From Ciona savignyi (lineage: Eukaryota > Chordata > Ascidiacea > Phlebobranchia > Cionidae): DNA of 64,000 nt. The position numbers and the translations under genes were made by a program. Below, in pieces: positions 42,715 through 55,892 of the stretch. The DNA lies in contig CH003047.1 of the NCBI GenBank assembly GCA_000149265.1, forward strand, positions 637,955-701,954, read 5' to 3'. Below the pieces are notes generated by a model. The model had not been told where the DNA came from and searched no databases. It saw only the letters and a list, made by a program, of their open reading frames with translations. Numbering within the stretch: position 1 is the stretch's first letter; the number at the start of each line of letters is the position of its first letter.

Positions 42715-42720
42715 AATAAA
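42715..42720 (+). terminator. Poly(A) signal of the Rab gene
   Basis: AATAAA 336 bases past the Rab stop codon. Confidence 0.5.
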
Positions 42721-44376
42721 ATATTTAAATTATCATTATTATATGTATATGCAAATGCATATAATATCTATTTGGCCAAATAAAAAGAGGTATTACACTT
42801 AGAGTTATTGTACAACTGTATATACAGATACCTAAATACCTTGGTTAGTATGAATGTGCAATTCATACACAAGCGTCTATACGTATCTATACCTTTGCAA
42901 TGTTTGCTATTTCAGTGTTCTTCAATCGTTTAACCGCGTGAAACTTTATGCTTATTAAAATAAATACCCCAGACTTAAATATATGTGTATATTTATTTGA
43001 ACTGAAATGTAAGTTTCAATTATATATTTTTTTACAGAATAAGCGTTTCGTTGATATACAACTTGATGAAATACCGCCCCGGATGAAATATCTGACAATA
43101 ATTGCCTCCTTATACCGCTCGTGGCATTTTATCATTGACGGGGTCGTGTGGCAGAACGGTTCTACCGATTCATATACAGAAAGATATACAAACCACACTT
43201 TAATACGAAATGTATAGCGTATGTCTCTAAAAGCAAGAATTCAACTCGATTGAAACATCATTCCGTTTTCATATAGGGCGTAAAAAAACAATAATGTTTT
43301 TGATAAAGGCGTAGGGGGAATTTAAATGAAATACAAATCAATATTACATTATATAGTCATCACTTATTACACATTACCTATAACATCTATGAAAGTTCGG
43401 CCTTGATGGACATTTCCTTCCTGTTCGCCTGTTTTTATAGTGATGCCTGTGCTTTTGTTCGTATTGGATTTTGTTGTCCATTTATGTCGGTTTTGTATGA
43501 CCATATGATTTACACACGTGGTCATACTTTATTATAATGGAATATTTCATTATAAGATTAAGGAATATTTTATATGACCCGTTTTAGGTGTAGGCTACAG
43601 GGATATTTTAATTCAGTTAGTATTTTTTTATACTTTTTTTCATTTCTTTAAAGTTTAAATTGGATTGTTTTTTTCCAGTTCTAAGATATCTTAAAAAAAC
43701 AAAGAATATCGCCTACAAAATAACGAAATGCGGGAAAACGGAGGTCGTGCTTATATTTTAGTTATTTTCCCTGGCATGATTTTACCTAAATTTTCGGCTA
43801 CATATTAGCTTATGTCGCGCCTTATTTTGTATGTCTTGTTTACTGCTTTTTTCTACAGTTATCCTTATTTGGTGCGCGTGTTCTTTTTAAATCGTGGGGA
43901 ATTACTGTTATCGGGCAAAATGTGTCTAAATGATTTAAAAAGGACTGACATAAATCAGAAAAAAAAAGAAATTTTATTTAATCAACCCAGTTTACCCCAG
44001 GAAACAATGATCATTCTGCTCTAACGCCTCATGATAACAGGAATAAAACTGGAGAGTGACGACGTGCTAACCCCAACCAACCCATATGTATATACATTCA
44101 TATGCAAGCAGTTTCCCTGATCATCATCGCAATGGCGGGCGGTAACTAAATATTTTAGAGGGCATTACCAATAACGCCACATTACCAATACCGACCGATG
44201 CTATGTAGTCCTCGGGAGCTTAAGAAGGCGTAACCAATTAAGACCTCTATGCGCGTCAGGATGTGAAAAGTGGTACCCTCCCTTAGTCATTGTTTTTAAA
44301 TAAGTGTTTTGCTGAGTAACACTAGTGGTGATTCCCCAATGCTTGCTTGGTGGAAAGCAGCATGTGGTGTGTTCTC
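42721..44376. other. Spacer without supported genes
   Basis: A strong-looking acceptor at about 43037 opens a 59-codon frame to 43217, but no partner exon or domain was found. A weak R1-type piece lies near 43700-43750. Nothing else is supported. Confidence 0.4.
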
Positions 44377-44518
44377 GTTTAGCTGTTAAGTTTTGTAATC
44401 GTGGAGCAGTGCTTTGTAAAATAAAGGTGTTGAATGTGCATCTGCTAGCCGTTTTGTTGAGAAAAAGTTGCCGATGTACCAAGGGGTATGGGCTCAAAAT
44501 TTTAGACGGTTTTGAGTT
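44377..44518 (+). repeat. Dispersed repeat family R2, copy 2
   Basis: It matches 16271-16402 along about 130 bases with small gaps, in the same orientation. A small direct duplication ('cagtcaacatcgagg' twice) follows near 44745-44780. Confidence 0.55.
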
Positions 44519-44989
44519 AAGCTACAGATCTAACCTTCAATTATTAATTGTAAAAAAATCTAACACTTCCTATGCCAGGATTTTGAGTGACAGCCGCTAC
44601 GAATTGTGAAAGGCGCGAAAAAATTGCAAAGAAAACAACGGAACTTGGAATGAATTATAGTTATCGACATTATAACATTATTCGTCGATTTGATATATTA
44701 CATATCCGAATTACAATATGCAACCAGCAACCCTGTAAGTCCAGTCAACATCGAGGTAAGAACAGTCAACATCGAGGTTCGTCGTTATTATTTCCAGGAA
44801 GTAAATGACCTTTGTGGGCTGATTTAATGCGGCGAGTTTACTCTGCGTTGATTTTCACCTATCGGCATCCATCTGATTGAAGGCTTCTTTCCATAATATT
44901 AACTCATAATAAAACGAAGAATCGTTGTGTGAAAGTGCGTTGCAATAATTCACCTGAATAGGTCGAATACAAGATATTGCGTCAGTAAT

Positions 44990-46418
44990 GTTAACATTGA
45001 TCATGTTGGAAGGTCGCAACCGACTCAACTGCAATACTGCACTCGAATGAGAAGTAAATCTTTTTTTTTAATTGCCAAAGAACATCTAAATATGGAATTG
45101 TGATCGTTTGTCTATAATGGATTTTTGCAGAAGTCAGCCCTCCACTCGGCCAACAATGATTCCACAACACTAAAAGCTGTACGGCTTGATGTAAATCCTT
45201 ATCTGAAGACTGCAATTCCAAAAAACAGTGATTTCGTGACAGCCAACACGTGCCAATAAACACTAGCAATGCTACTAAGTTGGACTTGGACATGCTGGTA
45301 AAAAAGTATCGGTTTTAAAGGCAGCATTATCACGCCATGCACTTATAACTTTTAGTGCATGTCTTCAGGAAATAACTCATGGAAGGTTAGTAATGCGTTG
45401 TGGTCGCCTACTCGTCTTGTATGACACAAACGTAACAAACGGCTTTTCTTGAATATGGGAAAACCTTTGAAATAGACAATTCTAATTGTTTTCTTCATTT
45501 AAAAGGCGAGTCATTAAAATACACAGCAATACTTGAGAGCGTCCCAAGATTCAGCTACCAATTCGTCAGTTTCCACCACAACGAATAAACGTTCGTACAG
45601 ATGTGGACTTCCTTCAATGCATTTCACATATCACACACATATACTCAGTTGTGAAATACTGGAATAACGGTCGTTTCGGAATAAGTAAACATACCGGTAT
45701 TGTTAACCTCGCTTGCAATCTTTGACCTGATAACATTACCGATACACTGGGTGATTTCATTTTGTAATGTCTTAGAAATTGTCGATAATGCAGCATGTGC
45801 CTGCGAGTTTGAATCTAGGTGTCCCTTTAAATCTGTAATAATATTAAACTTTAAAACTAGTTGCAAGATATGCCGTAGTTGGATGCTTGCCCACAAGGCT
45901 TGTGTTTCCTGACATTCGTGCCCCGTTTTGAAATGGTTTCGTGACCAGAGCTCCTGGAGGTTGTTGAGATTTTCCAACCTCTCTGATGGCAAACAACAAG
46001 CAGTATTTGCAATAGAAGGCCCTTGTGTAAATGTGAAGACGTAAAAAAATCATTATTTTCAAAGTGTTCTTTTGAAAGACGTCTTACTTTTTTATTGTTA
46101 CTCACTTCCATACTCGGCTAATTCCATAAACAATCGTTTTCGGGAAAGATAATTGCATTTTAGAGCTAACATCTGCTGTCTATACTTGTACAACTAAGTG
46201 TGGATTGCTTTTGTTTTTCTTTCTCGGTTCATCATGTGCTGAATCTGCTTACATCTAATATAGGATGTTTATTGATAGGATTTATAATATTGTGATATCC
46301 GCATTCAGTTGTTGGCTTATTACAGTAAAATAAAATTAGTTAAAAATTTGTTTGTCATATTCATATTTCTGGCAGTGGGCGCCGCGGCGCCGCAGTGACA
46401 TAGGTAGATCCGCCACTG
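44990..46418 (-). pseudogene. Decayed hAT transposase (TTF-finger / DUF4371 type)
   Basis: Minus-strand pieces in different frames resemble consecutive parts of hAT-family (ZMYM/DUF4371-like) transposases. At 45844-46062, FYCKYCLLF followed by GALVTKPFQN fits the TTF-type zinc finger. At 45645-45800, LQNEITQCIGNVIRSKIASE fits the start of DUF4371. At 44991-45293, a piece like 'LQSSDKDLHQAVQLL' fits the late helical region. The pieces are separated by frameshifts and missing sequence. A terminal sequence CAGTGGCGGATCTACC (hAT-like) begins at 46418 on the same strand, about 300 bases before the first coding piece. The opposite end was not found. It is dead as a coding gene. Confidence 0.55.
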
Positions 46419-47623
46419 TACCATCGATAAATTTTAAAAACGTTCTATATACATTTTAATCGCGAGCAGAAACCTATGGGTCCCTGAGTTAACATATCAA
46501 ACTTGTTTTACAACTTTAGTTAAAGTATATACACTCGTTGGATTCGTGCTTGTCTATGCATATTCCATTGCAGATTGTTTTAACCCTAATATATTAGTTT
46601 TGTTTCTCAAAGCATAAACTGAAGCGGGGTGGTCGCTCTTTTGTAAATATTTATTTTAAATTGATAAGACGAAGAATCTTTACATTTAAAACCATAATTT
46701 TGTACAACTGTATATACAAGTGATCTGTGTTACCCGGTAGATACTTACTGGCCGCAAACTGATATCAGATACATTACAAAGTGAATGATGACATAAGAGT
46801 ATTTGATTACTATATAATCGCCAAGCGTTGGCTGAAAGTGATCAGATTAAACGTTGATAAAGCGTCAACATTAACTGTAGATAGATAAAAATTTTCGTCA
46901 CTAAGGAACCAATCAGGTTATGCTCGCAGAAACAAACTCTAACAACTGTAATAGGCTATAGCACGGTCTAGACATGGGCAAATCTACTAGTAGATTACCT
47001 TTTAACTAAACATAGATAAAAAGTTACCCATTCGTTTCTTCTATAAACAAACTATATAAATTTTGTTTAAAATATAGATTGCGATTGGGGACCCTGCTGG
47101 CATATATACCTTTAAAGTCAATGTAATTAACGAAAGGTGGTGGCTGGCGATCTTTAGTTTTATTAGTTTCTACCATTTTTGGCACAAAATTACGCGTTTC
47201 GGTTATATTTTTGCTAACCTGGTTATGTTTTAAGGCCCTGACAGGCTCGCCACCAAAACCGTTTTTAATATTATAATTATGTTAATAAATCATTCGGCCA
47301 CACGCAAGTTCAATGTCGGTTAAGTTTTTTATAATTAAACAATGTAGTTGAAAATGTAATGTGTTACCGTAACTTGAGCGCAGTAAATTAATGGGCTTAC
47401 TTTAAACAAAGGCAACAACTCTATCGAATACAATAGGCGGAAATACGCTAGGCGGTAGCTCATAGTATACAGTTAACACAATACAATATAACAAAACGCC
47501 AAACAAAATATAACGATATAATGGTAATTTAAACATCAATTAATCATTTATTGGTTAAATGCCACAAATTATTAAAAAAAGTAGTATGGCAGCTTAAAAA
47601 TAAATTATGTGTGTTGTCCGACA
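46419..47623. other. Spacer without supported genes
   Basis: AT-rich sequence with no exon or repeat I can support on either strand. Confidence 0.5.
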
Positions 47624-47876
47624 GATTAGCCTGCTGGGTTATAGTGCGTCGCTAGCTAGTCGGTCGTGTCGTTGGGCACGACACTTAACGAAAATTCCAT
47701 AACCCCAATATTGGGTTTTACTTAATTAAAGGAACGTGTGAATCATATACAAATAATACAACACCGCAATAGCTCCGGTAAGCCGACGGTGGGCGCGAGG
47801 TAATCTTACCGTGTGTTAAACCCCTCGGTTTTTCCATTCATGGGGATAAACATGAACATCCTATTCTAAACAAAAC
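47624..47876 (+). repeat. SINE copy, nearly full length
   Basis: It starts 'gattagcctgctgggttata', keeps 'gtgcgtcgctagctagtcgg', 'caatagctccggtaagccga' and 'cggtgggcgcgaggtaatct', and ends 'ggggataaacatgaacatcc'. The tRNA-like head is shortened. Confidence 0.78.
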
Positions 47877-50800
47877 TCCAAAAATAGCTACAGCTTAAAA
47901 AGTGTAAACAGTTACTTTTTGCTGAAGGAAGACAAAAGTAGAGTGTTATTTCACGGGAAATGTGAGCATGTTCTTACCATTGCCATGAAAGTAGGGATGC
48001 ATCAATAAATTATACTCCGGTTAAAACTATATATAGTTTTCAGCTTACATTATAAGTTAATTGAAATTATTTAAAACTTGTTGTTGGCTGTTATATTATG
48101 TTCTATTTTTGTAAACAAACAATAATATAATTGGCTTACATAACATCTATAACTCGTTTGGAGATGGAGTTTGGCGGACTTATGACTGTATGCTAGCAAT
48201 AACAAACTATTACACGGTGTATAAAATATAAAAATCTGGTTTCAAGAGCTATTGAATTGTGTTTAATAATTTTATTTTATTGATATTTTGGGATGTCCGT
48301 TGGAATTCACTGGATCGAGGCGACGGGCGTTGACTGGTTGATCTATTTAAAAACTTTTCTTGTCCTAATCTTTCCTTTAATTAATGTCCTTTATTGTACT
48401 TGCCCAAGCTGGGTCGAATTACCCAAATTTGTAGTTAACGATTCGATGCTAAGCCAACCGCCTGGACTTTTTTTTCTGATTGAAAATAAGTTCATGTTTT
48501 TAGCGTCCTTCTGGACAAAAGTTCTATTGTATATTATCTTATTCAATGTTTTACTGACATTAATTATAATCACACATATTCATTTAGTTAAATAGTTTCT
48601 CTTTAGTCTTAATAACAAATTATTTCCCCTATTTTTCTAATGCAAACTGACCTCAGAAAAAGAGCTGTCGCTCAAAATCCTTCCATGGAAAACCCTAGGT
48701 TTAGGCGCCCCAAAATCTGTTAACAAGTTCCAGCTGGAACCCTTGTATATTAAAAATATTTTTAACAAAACAGGTAGGAAAATGCCCAAACTACACCATT
48801 AATTGACTAGCTTTGGTACACAAAAAACTGCACAGCTAAAAGAGAACGCCGGTGCGCAACCTAGCACATGTTGCTTTCAATATCAACTTACCATTTTACA
48901 ATGAGATATAAAATGTAAGGACAGTTTGTATAAACGAATTTTGCATTGAACAAAGATATGAAACTCTCCAACGTTTTTTTAATCTAAAACATGTTTTCAG
49001 TTTATGGCATTTTGAAGTTATAGGTCGTAAAAGAATATATTTGATTTACACTTTTAAGTTTAAAAAGATAAGCCGGTATATTCGTAGCCTATGTATAACC
49101 TGCTTTGTCCATTTTCATAAAACCAGATCAATTCTGTTGTGTGCTTTTATTTTAGCCACAGTCGCACAGCATGCCTGAGTAACGTACTCTGATTGTATAA
49201 AATAGAATACAAAATCTAAAATGTTCATAAACTTCAAAAATTGGTTTTGGACTTACGTACACACCATTGGTTAATGATTACAACAGACAGAGCTTATAAA
49301 TACAAACATCAGTTTACTGAGCTGAATTGGGGTTTTAAACAATGCCGTTCAAATATTTTGATATTTCAAATCTTAAGTTGGTTTATACTATTCTGTAAGC
49401 GTTCTAAACAAGGAACCATATAAATAAACGTCAAATGATTTGTTATAACAAGCTTTTCTATTGATTCTTTAAAGCAGTATTCCGCTATTCATCGACAACG
49501 TCATCTCTAAAACCAATGTAAAGTGTAAATTCCCAAACGAAAATAGTGATTTATTAAAGTTTCGTAATTAGACCGTGTAATTTATATTAACTATGCGTCT
49601 GCTTATTTGTTTTGTAGTTAACACACCAAAGCAACAGAATCGCGAAACGGGAAATGACTGTGATTGGATATGGCTTCCTTTTCTAGAACTGGTAACCATA
49701 TGCATCATGAGTTCATGAATGGCAAGATCAATCAATTGTTTAAACCTACAATCTAATTATTTTATTGATTAAAACAAAAGTACTCTGAGCTTATTGAATA
49801 TAAAAATGAAAGTTCCAGAATACTTAAAAATGCATTAAAAAAAACTTAGCATTATATATGCGACTCTTGAGAAAAAAACTAACACGTAAATGGTCTATAC
49901 TCTATAGTTTTACAGAGTTTTGGCTTTATGAATCGCAAATACAATTTAAAAAACGAGAAGTGAATAATAAATTTAAAACTTAATGGACGGTGCTGTTTCA
50001 ATTTTTAAATTGTGTTTTTAAACTGAAGCTCGTCACGTCTGAGTTGTTCTTTTGTTATTCGTCGCTACGAGGTTCCTTTAAAAAGCTCTATGGCTTTATT
50101 ACCTCGAAAATCACATATCCAAAAAGTTATAATACAAACACTTGCATACATCAGAACCAAGATATAATTAACATATAATGATAAATGTACAATCAATATT
50201 TTAATGCGGTATATTCACACCATGCAAATTGTTTCGTTCTGTACAGAACATTTACAGTAAAATTGTAACATTTCAGTAAGATAAATACGTCACAGGTTAC
50301 TTGTGTTTTATTTGTAGAGTAATAAAGTGCCAACAGATCACTCACTATACATGCTTGTACATTTACACAAAGTCAATTTACCAATTGTTCCTTGATTTAT
50401 CAGAAAGCAATAAGCATCATACAGCAGCTAATGGCGGCTGGCGCTTATTCTCTAAAATATATATTGCGTAATATTAAAATCTAGTATTGGGTATTTGACT
50501 TCAGCACTTAACCAACTATGTTATAATCATGCTTTCATTATTTCAATCATGCTTACTAAAATTGTTTAAACTTAAATGGAACAAAGTTTAAGTTTGTGAT
50601 AACAAGTTTTAAAAGTTCACGGGTGTTCAAAATGTCATTTAAAGCAAATGTATACTAATCTAGACTACATGCATACAGTTTGGTAGTGATAAACAGACAC
50701 GCAAAATGACACGTAACTTTGACGTTCCGTGAACTAACTAAATGCGGCATTATTATTTATCATATAGTTTTTCAAACAGGTAAAAAAATCTAAGAAACGA

Positions 50801-51459
50801 CAGTCAACATGTATTGATTCGTAGAGAATTCGGGCCTTCAATTTTCTACTTTTGTAAGTCGACCAGTCCCTATGGGAGAGACATGACGCCACTATTACAG
50901 CGAAATGCGATTTATATTGAATTAGTTCAGATAATCTGTCCCAAATATTAGATTTTGCGCAGTTGAATATAACGCGGGTTGCAACATCTTTACTTTATAT
51001 TTAGTTCACAACTTTGATAAACAGCACGATTGATGACAGTATGCCACATACACATTTTGTATAGCGTGAGAACTTATTAGGGTTGGGAAAACTAGAATTT
51101 CAGTTCTCAAAGCTTCGAAAATCTATACATAAAAATAAAGAACATTTTTAACAAAACTTAGAAATGAAAAACGTGCTTTCGGCTAAACTTACCAGTGTCG
51201 TCGCAAATAACAGTGCGATTCCAACATTGTGCGAAAAATACAAATCAAATAGAACATCACACATAAAAAATCTGTAAGCACTACCCTATACACGTTATCA
51301 AAACATTATTAATCTTATTAACATTTTTGTCTTTTTACTTAATCTGATAGAATAATGGTGCAAACTTTTACATCATTGATTGTTTTTGAAAATTTCCTGT
51401 TCCACTTGCCTATACCTACCAAAAAATGATGATAATATTTGAAAAATTAACGTTGCAAT
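47877..51459. other. 3.6-kb spacer without supported genes
   Basis: The longest frame (48293-48595, 100 codons, two hydrophobic stretches) has no recognisable domain, no neighbouring exon and could arise by chance in T-rich DNA. Nothing else is supported. Confidence 0.45.
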
Positions 51460-51465
51460 TTTATT
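51460..51465 (-). terminator. Poly(A) signal of the L3MBTL-type gene
   Basis: AATAAA on the minus strand, about 108 bases past the TGA at 51573-51575. Confidence 0.6.
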
Positions 51466-51572
51466 TCAAACACAAATTCCGACGAGCAAGTAATGTAAAA
51501 AAAACTGAAGTTAAGAATGAAGTTGCGGCGGTTTAGTTTTTTCGCGGTCCATCCATTGTACGCATTTAACGT

Positions 51573-54500
51573 TCAGTGCACATCGGTAGACAGTTCGACT
51601 GATTTAAACATTAGTATTGCATTGTAAATTTTCACGGCTGGGCCTAGTTTAAGTTTGAGCACCTTTGAAATGTCTTCCTGTGTCAATAAAAGTAATGACT
51701 CTCCATCTACCTCCTCGTTCGAGAATAGGACCCCGCATTCCTCTTTTCCTGTGAGTACGTTGACGAAATTAGCAACTCTTTCTATCGACCAGCCCTTCAC
51801 TTGCGCCGCCTTCACGCCATCGACCCCGGGAAGTAACCGGACGTTCTTTTCCCAACAAACTGGCAATTCTCGGTTAATACAAGAGTTTAGTCCTTGGTAG
51901 TACCCTTGATCAGAAGAAGTCAGAGAATCCAACGATTTTCGAGCATGTGTATGCCGTCTGCAGTGGTGTTGCCGTTTACGATAATGTGACGAAGCTTGTG
52001 TCGACACACTTACTTCGTTACTGGGCTTTCTTCCAGTATTATAAGGGAAATAGTACTTGTTATCAGAACGAGGTCGTCTTCCCCGTTTCTTGGTAATAGA
52101 AGGTGTTAAATTATCTACGGGATTTCTGCTTACTGCAGACGCGCTGCGAACGTATTTTCTCGGTGCGCGATGTGCAAGTCTATCATAAAGAACTGCTTTG
52201 CCAAGATTTTTTGGAGCATACGGGCATCCATATTCAGAGTGATGTTTACGATGATTGTGTTGGAATTTGGAAGACTTGACATGCCCAACCCCGTTACAGC
52301 CTGGAGTGGGACACCCACCTTTGTTTTGGTCACGATCTTTGACAGTGAGTTGGGGTTCTAGCGGATGACCTGTTTTTTGACACCAATTTACAGGATGAAG
52401 GTCTGAACTGTCAACATCAAACCATTCATCATAGATTGAGTCCCATCCGTCAAAATGTATCTTGATCCGGTGCTCTTCCACCTCTGATACAGAAGCTACT
52501 CGGACCAGAGACTGATTTCGAGGGTCGACAGCTTCTAGTTTCATTCCAGTTACAAACTCGTGTGGGACGCAATCGAAGCATTGCGTAGGAGCTGCACGGA
52601 ATCCTGTTTCGTTGAGGTGCTGCTCCCAGTTGAAGTTTTCTCCCACGTATCCCTGTGGAGGAGAAAGTAGTCTACCGTTCTCTTCGCACCAGCCAACTGG
52701 GTGAATAAGTGCAGAGGTTGCATGTGTCCAGTAATCATACTCAGAGTCCCATCCATCAAAATGAATCAGTACGACATCACCAAGCATGTCGATAACTGTC
52801 GCAACGCAAATCAACTCCGAATTTTGTCGATCAATTGCTTCAAGTTTGTCTTTTATTTCGAACTTTGTAAGATTGCTCAATGAAGTGGGCATGGATGCAA
52901 ACACTTCTTCTGGGGCAATTGAAAAGTTTGGGTTGCTTTCTACATAGTTATTCCAATCAAAACTTTTAGGATCATGTTCCTTCGGTGGTAAAAGCTGTCG
53001 CCCAGTTCTTTTACAGAATCCACAAGGAAAGATAAACGGAGAGTCGGAATTGACCCATATATCGTAGCAATCTTTGTATCCAATATACTGCAAGCGAATG
53101 CGATGACCACGGACACAAACAACAGACATGGAACAGAATAAAGATTGGTTGATTGGATCAATTGCTTCAAGCAACCAACCCACTTCAAAAGCATTCGATC
53201 TGTTGGGTATAGGATCTCTACCCGACACTAAGCGAAAAAGTCTCTCTGGTGCAGCCTGTGCATGACACACTTCAAGATATTTTTCCCAAGAAAATTCCGC
53301 AATTGGGACATAATTAATTTGCTCAGGGTTGCTTAATTTTAACTTCTGGCACTGTTGTTCGGGATTGGCAAAGTTCGGCGACGGAAGGCGGATTTTTATC
53401 TTAAGATCTCCAGTTTTTCCCGAGGACGATTTTCTCTTATTTACTGGTTGGACGATGCTAATTTTTCGTTTGTGTGTTCGCGCGTTTCGTGCAATGCAAG
53501 TCTTTCCACAATAAGCACCAAGAAACGTGGAAGAATTGCCGGAATATCCGCATTGGGAACATGTCCGTATTTCGGATGCGTTTGGAGTATCGGATGTAGT
53601 TTCTAAGCAACAAAGTGCAATTAAATATTTACATTTTATATTAATTATATCAGATATGATAAAGCAAAAGAGGATATTTAACATGCGTTATTGTTTGCTT
53701 TAATTTTTCTAAAAGGTTGATGATTAATGATATTTCGTGTACTGTGATGTTTAATGCCTTTAACTAGTTATAAAATAATGCTGTTGTTCACAAACCTGAT
53801 TTAATGGTTGAAATTATTGCCAGGTTTTCAGTATTTAAATGATCACCGACGCCAGTCTGCAATATAGAGGAATTGGGATTTATTGAAGTTTGTGGACTTT
53901 TTTTTAAAAAATGAGAAAGTTTAAATATTCGAAGTAAAAACTGTTTTTTGTCATGTATAAAGTAAAATTATGACATAAAGATTACTTGATTTTCGTTTTT
54001 CACAGTTCCGCTTGTTATAAGAGGAATAACGGGTTCCTCATTTTCGTTCCAACACGTGGCAGTCGGGGATTGGTCAACAGCCGTTTCTTCAGTATCACTA
54101 ATTACCTCAAGATCTCCGGTAGCACTCATGCGAAACTGACGAAATATGCCGCAACTTAATAATTTAAAGCAATTTAAGCTTCGATAATTATATCATTAAA
54201 TTGTAATCTCAGAAAACGTACGCGGAAAGAACAATATATGTAAATAGTCTTCGAAAAATTTAACCAAGTTGCCTAATGACGCACTTTTAGATCACTTCCA
54301 GATAATGTAGCTACGCCGTTTGTCCAAATTAGCCCAGAAGAAATGTCTTCGTTTTCGTGCTGTTCAATCTTGTTTGTTATTTTAAAATGTTCATCCGTTG
54401 TCGAAAGATTAGTTTCCGGAACATTGTACAATGTCAATAAATTTGGCTGCTGGAATAGACAAATTATCGATTAAGGCTATAGAAGTTCCAAAATGTTTTT

Positions 54501-55105
54501 CACATTCAACCAACGATCACCTACACTTTTCCGTTATATACTGATACATTGATTTAACTATAATCTACTTGCAACAGGTTTCGAACATTTTCGCTCGATT
54601 GATTTCAACATTAGTGATCTTGAATTAAAATAATCTAACATTAAGCTTAAGGAAAATATCATATCACTAACAATAAAAGTTGATGTAATTTCCTGACATA
54701 ACCTAATTGCTCTTACCCCTTTTATCTCGACCACTGATGAAACTGAATCAGGTTGGATATTTAGGTTGTTTTCCATAATCGTAACCTCTTCATTTGATTT
54801 ACGAAGACCGCGATCTTCCGACACACCCTGCGTTTAAACAAAGGTCAATGTATGATTCGTGAAACAAGAACTAAAACTAACACTGAATTTCGTTTAACTA
54901 CATAAAACTAAACATGGCGATAAAGTAATCCATTCTCGGTTCAACGCCACTCAATTTAATAATCAATATTAGATTTAGTTTAACAATAGTTGATAATAAT
55001 CTTGGGGAATAATAATATTTGATGCTTAAAAGAACAAATTACCGAATTTAATTCTGGCCAAGGTTGGGTTCGCTGTAGTTTCTGTGAACTTTCCAACAGT
55101 GACAT
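51573..55105 (-). CDS. L3MBTL: L3MBTL-type chromatin reader (FCS finger, three MBT repeats, SAM)
   Basis: Six exons: 55043-55105, 54717-54827, 54285-54449, 53986-54135, 53796-53856 and 51573-53602. The CDS is 2580 nt, 859 residues; the last exon alone carries 676 codons. L3MBTL proteins bind mono- and dimethylated histone lysines and compact chromatin. Domains: FCS zinc finger CSQCGYSGN..YCGKTC (198-221), MBT1 (about 287-381), MBT2 (398-487), MBT3 (507-592), C2HC finger CPTPGCNGVGHV..H..H (604-633) and SAM (786-853). MBT2 keeps the binding pocket: LEAIDRQN with its Asp, and the cage HFDGWDSEYDYW. MBT3 has HFDGWDSIYDEW. MBT1 is diverged (QYIGYKDCYDIW). A basic KKRGRRPRS lies between finger and SAM. 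All phases close. ATG 54129 inside exon 4 is an alternative start. Whether it is L3MBTL1, 3 or 4 cannot be settled. Confidence 0.92.
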
Positions 55106-55789
55106 GGTCCACTTACAAAAAATAGAACATAGAACATGCGTACGAAACTATCACCCACCGTCCTGTAAAGTAAGTCCTGTCAAATATCTAAGACTGGAAA
55201 AGTAATACAATAGCCTTTTCATTACCGGATGTCTTACGAACCTACAGTCGGCAAATTTCACAAAATCCTAACGAACATTCGATTTCTGCAGAGATGTTAT
55301 AAAACAGTTATCCCTTTTTGTAAAATGCTAATAGAAATTACATTGATGGCTTTTAAAAAACGAAATAATTTCAATACGTTCCCGGTATAATATCCTTTCA
55401 ATACTACATACACTGCCTTCGACTAATTTGTTTTCAGTCACATTTAAATTAACGCTAAACGTTCCGGCTCGCAACTTAGACAGTTGGACTTATGATTCAA
55501 CTACCTAACAGTGTGATCTGTTAAATAAGCAAAATATATGACTGCAACGCGTTATCAGACTTTCAGGACATGTCAAACAGTCGTGTTTAGATATATTCTA
55601 AAGCGCAGTAACCAACTACTAAAGCAAATGTAAACACAAATAAACAAGCCCGGTACTAATATGATACTATACACTGCATTCCTACTTTTCCACAAAAGCT
55701 AAGCTTTGAATTAACAGGTTCATGTACACAAACGGATAGTATTGCACAAACACGTACGACCCGCTACTGCGCGCAAACAATTCCAGTTC

Positions 55790-55892
55790 AACGCAAGAAT
55801 GATGAAACAAAGAGTGAAGAAACAGGAAAGAGAAAAGAAAGAGAATCGCCCTGGAGGAGAGAGAGAAGGGGAGAGAGAGAAAAAAAGATTAT
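55790..55892 (+). repeat. Polypurine (GA-rich) tract
   Basis: Almost 100 bases of nearly pure A/G, including 'ggagagagagaaggggagag', about 0.7 kb upstream of the L3MBTL-type start. The minus-strand frame 55788-56006 is a translation of this low-complexity tract. It may be a GAGA-type promoter element or an unstable simple repeat. Confidence 0.6.

Noticed and set aside
43038..43217. Possible exon after a strong-looking acceptor (begins NKRFVDIQLDE)
   Set aside because: No upstream coding exon fits its phase, and the preceding Rab gene already ends in a proper CC-stop.
48293..48595. 100-codon plus-strand frame with two hydrophobic stretches
   Set aside because: No domain, signal or exon partner; T-rich DNA readily gives hydrophobic chance frames.
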